A stretch of 64,000 nucleotides of DNA from Telopea speciosissima (taxonomy: Eukaryota; Streptophyta; Magnoliopsida; Proteales; Proteaceae): assembly GCF_018873765.1 (NCBI RefSeq), contig NC_057920.1:6957307-7021306 (forward strand), read 5' to 3'. This document shows positions 59,401-64,000 of this stretch, piece by piece; position 1 is the stretch's first letter, and the number at the start of each line of letters is the position of its first letter. The notes below the pieces were generated by a model, which saw only the letters and a list, made by a program, of their open reading frames with translations, did not search any database and was not told the DNA's origin. The translations under genes were made by a program, and so were the position numbers.

Positions 59401-62400
59401 GAAAGAAGATATTAATTAAAAAAAAATAAAAAAGCAAAAAACATAACTTACCCAGATCAGGTTTGACTCGCCAAAACCCACAAAATTTTTAAAATAGGTG
59501 TTGAATTAAATCTAGTTTTCCGACTATGAGAAGAACTTGTAAACTACTAAATAAGAAACCGCTTTTTCTTTTCCTCTTTTCCAATCAGTTTGATTCCTAT
59601 CCCATCATCCTAACTTTTTGTGGGTCTTTCCATTATGGTTAGGTCAATCATCTAATGGTATTTTCTGTTCATACCATTTCATTAATTTCTGAATTACATG
59701 TCTTTCGAGTATATGAGATATTATTTGGTGATAATTAGCTTGGCAGTTTGGGTGAAAAGATGGTATCAATAAATTTTTTTCATTTAAAAAACATGTTACT
59801 AATTAAAAATCAGGATTTAATCTCAATATTAAAGAAGAGGCTTTGAATGTTTTATGTGAGAATAACAGCCTTCCTAATACTTTTGCAATTAGATCAATGA
59901 AAAAAATTAAAATAAAAACAGAAGACTTAATTTAGTAAATGTCCCCAACTATTTCCAAGTCAACTGCAGATGTAGTTTGTCAACTACTTGGCTTTTTATT
60001 AATAAGCATGATAATCTACACGAAAAGAACTTTGATTAGAATAAATGTTCGCGTTCAAGTAGTCAATAGAGTAGGAAGTCCTTTTTTAGCCAAATTTGAT
60101 CAAAACCATTTTTTAAGTGAGAGAGAGAGACAAGATTACCTATGTCCCTATAGAGCTGAGATCTACTTCACTATCAATGGAGAATAGGACTACAATCACT
60201 CATCCTCACAGTTCTCTCAAACAAATTACAAAGAAAGAACCTTCACAACTAATCTATAGTGAAACCCTACACAGGCCGTTTAGTCTTAAAACATTTCAAG
60301 CCCTACAACCTCTTAACTGCCTTTCGGAATCAGTCCATTAATGCAAATGATAGAATATAAAACATCGATCTTATCCCAACAATATGTGCTGTCCATATTG
60401 AGTCATCAAGATCACCCATCATTGTGGCTGAAAAATAGAAACCATTTATTAGGGAAACTTCCCTGAAGAAGGCTTTATAAAATAACTTTCAAAAGACCTC
60501 AAGTTCTAGTAGGTAGCTAGCTGACCATTGAATTGAATGATGACAACTCAATTACATTTATTTTCCTCTTCTTAATTAAAAAACCTTCGGGTCAAAAGAA
60601 TCAACCCATACCAATCACAGTGACAGTTCATCAACCTAATGGTTATCACACCAAACAAAACAGAAATAGAAAAATCAAGCCAAGCAATGCCGCAAAGACT
60701 GATCTTACAACTCTTTCAACCCCTCCCCATCCCAATCTACAAAGAAATTAATGATGAATACCCAAAAGGTAATCTAAATGGTTAAGTTAGTGTTGTGTAC
60801 AAATGTCGAAATATGAGGTAAGATAGCCCAAAACCTTCATTTTCATTATCTTTTTACTTGTGATGAATCTTAATAGATGCATCAACATCATCTCAAGGGT
60901 TGAATGAAGCTTTTATTATTACCATAAACCAACATAGAGAGGACCAAAAGAAAAGTCGCTTGAGAATTGAAATTGGCTTCTTATTGCAAGCAATTACAAA
61001 GTTAGGCCAAAATATTAATTAGCTTTACTTTTCTTTTTTTTTTGGTAAGAATTAGCTTTACTTTGACAACAACACTCGAGAGCTACATGTTTCCTATGTT
61101 GCTTTCCTTCTCCTACTCCTCATCTTCCTCTACAGTTTGTCCACCAATATTTTATCTTATGGAAAATGGTTTGTGTGGGTAAGTGTGGCCCCCACATCGA
61201 GACTCAAAGGAGGTTAAATGACAGCTCCAACCCCATGAAAAGCGGTATAATACTCACCTTGTTGATGCTTCTGCGCATACTTCCTTTGGCCCCGCAATGT
61301 GACATGGAAGGTCCACGCTCCCCCATACAGAACTCTTCCCCCTTATCTTATTAACAAGTTTCAGGTTACCCAAGGCATCAACTAGAGCCTCTCAACTCCA
61401 TCCTTAAAGTTTTGACTCTTTTTTAGGCCAAGCCCAACCTTGGCACAAAGCAGATAGGCCCAACCAAAGAGGTAGTCCAGTAAATTCGGGTAAAAATGCT
61501 CAACTGCCCACCCCTTAGGGCTAAGTGGCTAACTTTAAAAAATCAATAACGAAACCTATGAATTCTTTTGTTAAGAAACCTTTTATAAGCATCTCTCTAT
61601 TAAGCAAACCTTCTACTCTTTTACTATTATTTCAAATTTTTTTTATTTTTTATTTTTGTGTTTTTTTTATTTTCCCACAAATTATTTATTGCCCAATTAA
61701 AATTTTTCGCTTATATTTCACCTTTTTGTTACATTGATTTAGGCAATTATCTAGCATCTGGTAGGTTTGGATATCACTGAATTTTTTGGAGACAAAGATG
61801 CTAAGGTCTGGAAAATGATCTGAATTTGACATATATAAATTTTATAAAGTTCCGAGGTTGGACCATGGTTAGCCCAAAACCCGGTCCCCTATTGAATTTG
61901 GGCCAGACAATATGTCCAGACTTTTGTTGTGCCCTATCTTGGGCTGGGTTTTGGAGCCAAATGTCAATCTGAGTGGGACCTGGGAAAGCTTCGGGATCGC
62001 CTGACCCAAAATTAATCCCTACATGTAGCGTAGGATTACAATGTGAATGAGCTAAAGAATTCAAGGACAAATATTGGGCTGAAAATGTAACAGCCCCGTG
62101 AATAGCATTAAACCTAACACTTGTTTTTTTTTTTTTTTTTTTTTTTTTTGTTTTAGAATTAAAGCCCACACCTCAGCATGACCCGATGTTGGATTTAGTG
62201 TTAATAACTGTGGCTTTAGTTGCGACTTCAAGATGTTATGGGCTTTCAAGTTTTGTAACTTGGGCTAGGTACCCTGATGCCACACTAACGAGCCAAAAGA
62301 TTTACCTGATATATGGGCTCCCATGAAACAGGAACGGACTTCGGAACTAACTTTGACTGGTGCTGAAATTGGGGTGGCCTGTCTTATCCTTTAGGCCCAG

Positions 62401-64000
62401 CCCAGATCCTGAATGAATTCATGAGCTAGCAATCCAAGTAATTGAATTCACCAAAATCTGTTGTGTTTGGTATGGTATGCATTTTCCGTATAGAATATGG
62501 GTCTATAACACATTCTAAAACCCATTATTCCACTGATGACTGATTCATTATGGCACCTTCACAAAGATGAACTGTAAGGTTGTGTTTGATATGCATTCTC
62601 GGAATAGATTCTGAGTCTAGAACATATTTAGAAACGAGATACCTGGTGGTACTAATCCCCTCTTCCTTTGATGCTTCTATTTCTGGAACAGAACAAAGGA
62701 AGGGTATTAGAATGAGTAAGGTTCAAGAATAACATCCACATTATTCATGTCAAATTCTATTGATTCTGTTTGGTTCCTACGTTTATGTCATGAAATAATG
62801 TCTGGTGAGCCTCAAATTTTGTGTATGCCCAGCACAACCCACACTATAAATCTAACCATGCTTTAAATTTAAGCTCAATCCTATAATACCACATTTCAAG
62901 AAAATGCAATGAAAATTGCTAGGGACATTAGCCTTTTTTTTTTTTTTGGTTTTTTCTTTCAATCCACCCTTCTGTTTGATGAAGAACAGAAAATATTGAG
63001 GTGTAACAAAACAGTTTGATATATAAAGGGGCAAAGAGGTCATTTCAAGAGAGAGCCTATGTACTCTCCATTGTAAGCTCTGAGAGTGTTTTTTTCCTAT
63101 AGAAAATGATATAATCACATCCATTGTTTGGCATATCATTAATATAGGCTACCAAATTTGACATATAATTGAATGATTCGATACGAAGGTAATAAATCGC
63201 AGGTGTGTGGATCCCTTCCTATGTCCTCTCCTTTCTTTGCTAATTATAGCTCATGTCTGTATGTTCTGTGTAACACATTTTATAAGTAGAAAATTGCCAT
63301 GCCAAGAGTGTGGGGATTCCTTCTCATGTCCTCTCACATTCTAACTATGTAAGAGGCACACTGATACTCTCTCTCCTCCTAAATCTTCTTGGCGGCCTTG
63401 TTGGGAAAAAAAAAAAGAAGCATTCCCATTGTGCATTTGTGCTAGGGAGGGGAATGGGAAGCCAAAATGGAGGTAACAACGTGGTGGGCACCGGAGGACA
63501 ACTGACCATGTATTTCATGAATGCTTTGCTTTAATGTTTCTGCTTTTTCGATTTCCTCGGCTTATGTTAATTAATGAAATTAAAAAAAAAAAAAAATTGT
63601 TTTTTGGGTAAAATTTAAAAAAAAATTAATAATAAAAATTTAAGCATTAGAAAGTCTTCCAATTTGAAAAGAAACAAGAATATTATGCTTTATTAAGCTA
63701 AAAACTTTGTATTATTTATTTGCAATAGTTCTGAAATACCTACCCCCATTGAATGGTGGACTGTGGGATTGGATTAATGGGTCTATGATTAACTAATTAA
63801 GATTAGGCTGCCTGCATTAGATCTTAAAGACCAATCTCGTAGATGGGTCCTCAAGGCTGAAAGCAAACCTGCAATATAAAAAGCTTTTTTTGATAATAAT
63901 ATAATAAGTTGACTTCACAAGGATACCTATCCAGAAGACCAAATATATCTAAAGAAATAATAGGATAAATTACACATCACCTTTTGGTTTTCAAACGAAA
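56451..64000. other. Intergenic to window end, no gene seen
   Basis: About 7.5 kb without a recognisable gene. Contents: (TC)n at 56455-56479 and 57420-57439; a TCCTCTT-type repeat at 57585-57609; a TTTCCAC heptamer repeat at 57739-57772; a possible LTR-type fragment at 60130-60275; PIF-type ends (TGTGTTTGGTATG, TTGTGTTTGATATGCATTCTC) near 62463 and 62580; a T-run at 62125-62149. Reading frames up to about 124 residues show no family I know. Confidence 0.45.
57739..57772. repeat. (TTTCCAC)n heptamer repeat
   Basis: Five consecutive copies of a 7-bp unit, the last slightly changed (TTTCCACCC), are directly visible. Confidence 0.9.

Noticed and set aside
59939-60341. Two overlapping frames that looked possibly organellar
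   Set aside because: I could not match them to any plastid or mitochondrial protein; part of the DNA resembles an LTR-type fragment.

Overview
The window is nuclear DNA from a flowering plant. It is AT-rich and gene-sparse, its introns are GT-AG and short, and all recognisable proteins belong to plant families: DC1 zinc fingers, an L-type lectin receptor kinase, a GT92 beta-1,4-galactan synthase and a PLATZ zinc-finger protein. A plastid rpl2 fragment sits in the nuclear sequence. I cannot name the species.

Layout. Positions 1-19,550 hold a cluster of four small DC1 (cysteine/histidine-rich) genes. Two are intronless and on the plus strand (605-1303, with a frameshifted tail, and 7441-8190). 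Two are on the minus strand (11752-12546 and 16469-17420) and lie in the two units of a tandem segmental duplication (about 11560-15660 and 16080-19550). Positions 19,550-28,000 have no recognisable gene. A lectin receptor kinase with one intron lies at 28217-30507. After a hAT-type element (33046-33907) comes a galactan synthase with one intron (35192-36821). Positions 36,822-51,400 are intergenic with many small transposons, one plastid fragment and a probable retrotransposon LTR remnant. A four-exon PLATZ gene lies at 51982-53378. The rest, to 64,000, is intergenic.

The striking feature of the non-coding part is the density of short inverted-repeat transposons (MITEs). At least seven hairpin families recur. 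Several copies have clear target-site duplications: 9 bp (Mutator-like), 8 bp (hAT-like) and TWA (PIF/Harbinger-like). Two 9-bp MITE insertions can be matched to an empty site in the other unit of the duplication, so they are younger than the duplication.

The most interesting observation is in the minus-strand DC1 pair. The copy at 16469-17420 has a 160-bp intron whose body is homologous to a second ~130-bp block in the same gene's 3' flank. Both blocks are absent at the matching places of the sister gene, which keeps only 35 bp between the same splice-like signals and reads through them in frame. This looks like recent intron birth, or loss, driven by a short mobile repeat.

The genes do not form a pathway. 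The DC1 cluster and the receptor kinase belong to families often linked to stress and defence signalling, the galactan synthase makes pectin side chains in the Golgi, and the PLATZ protein is a nuclear regulator.
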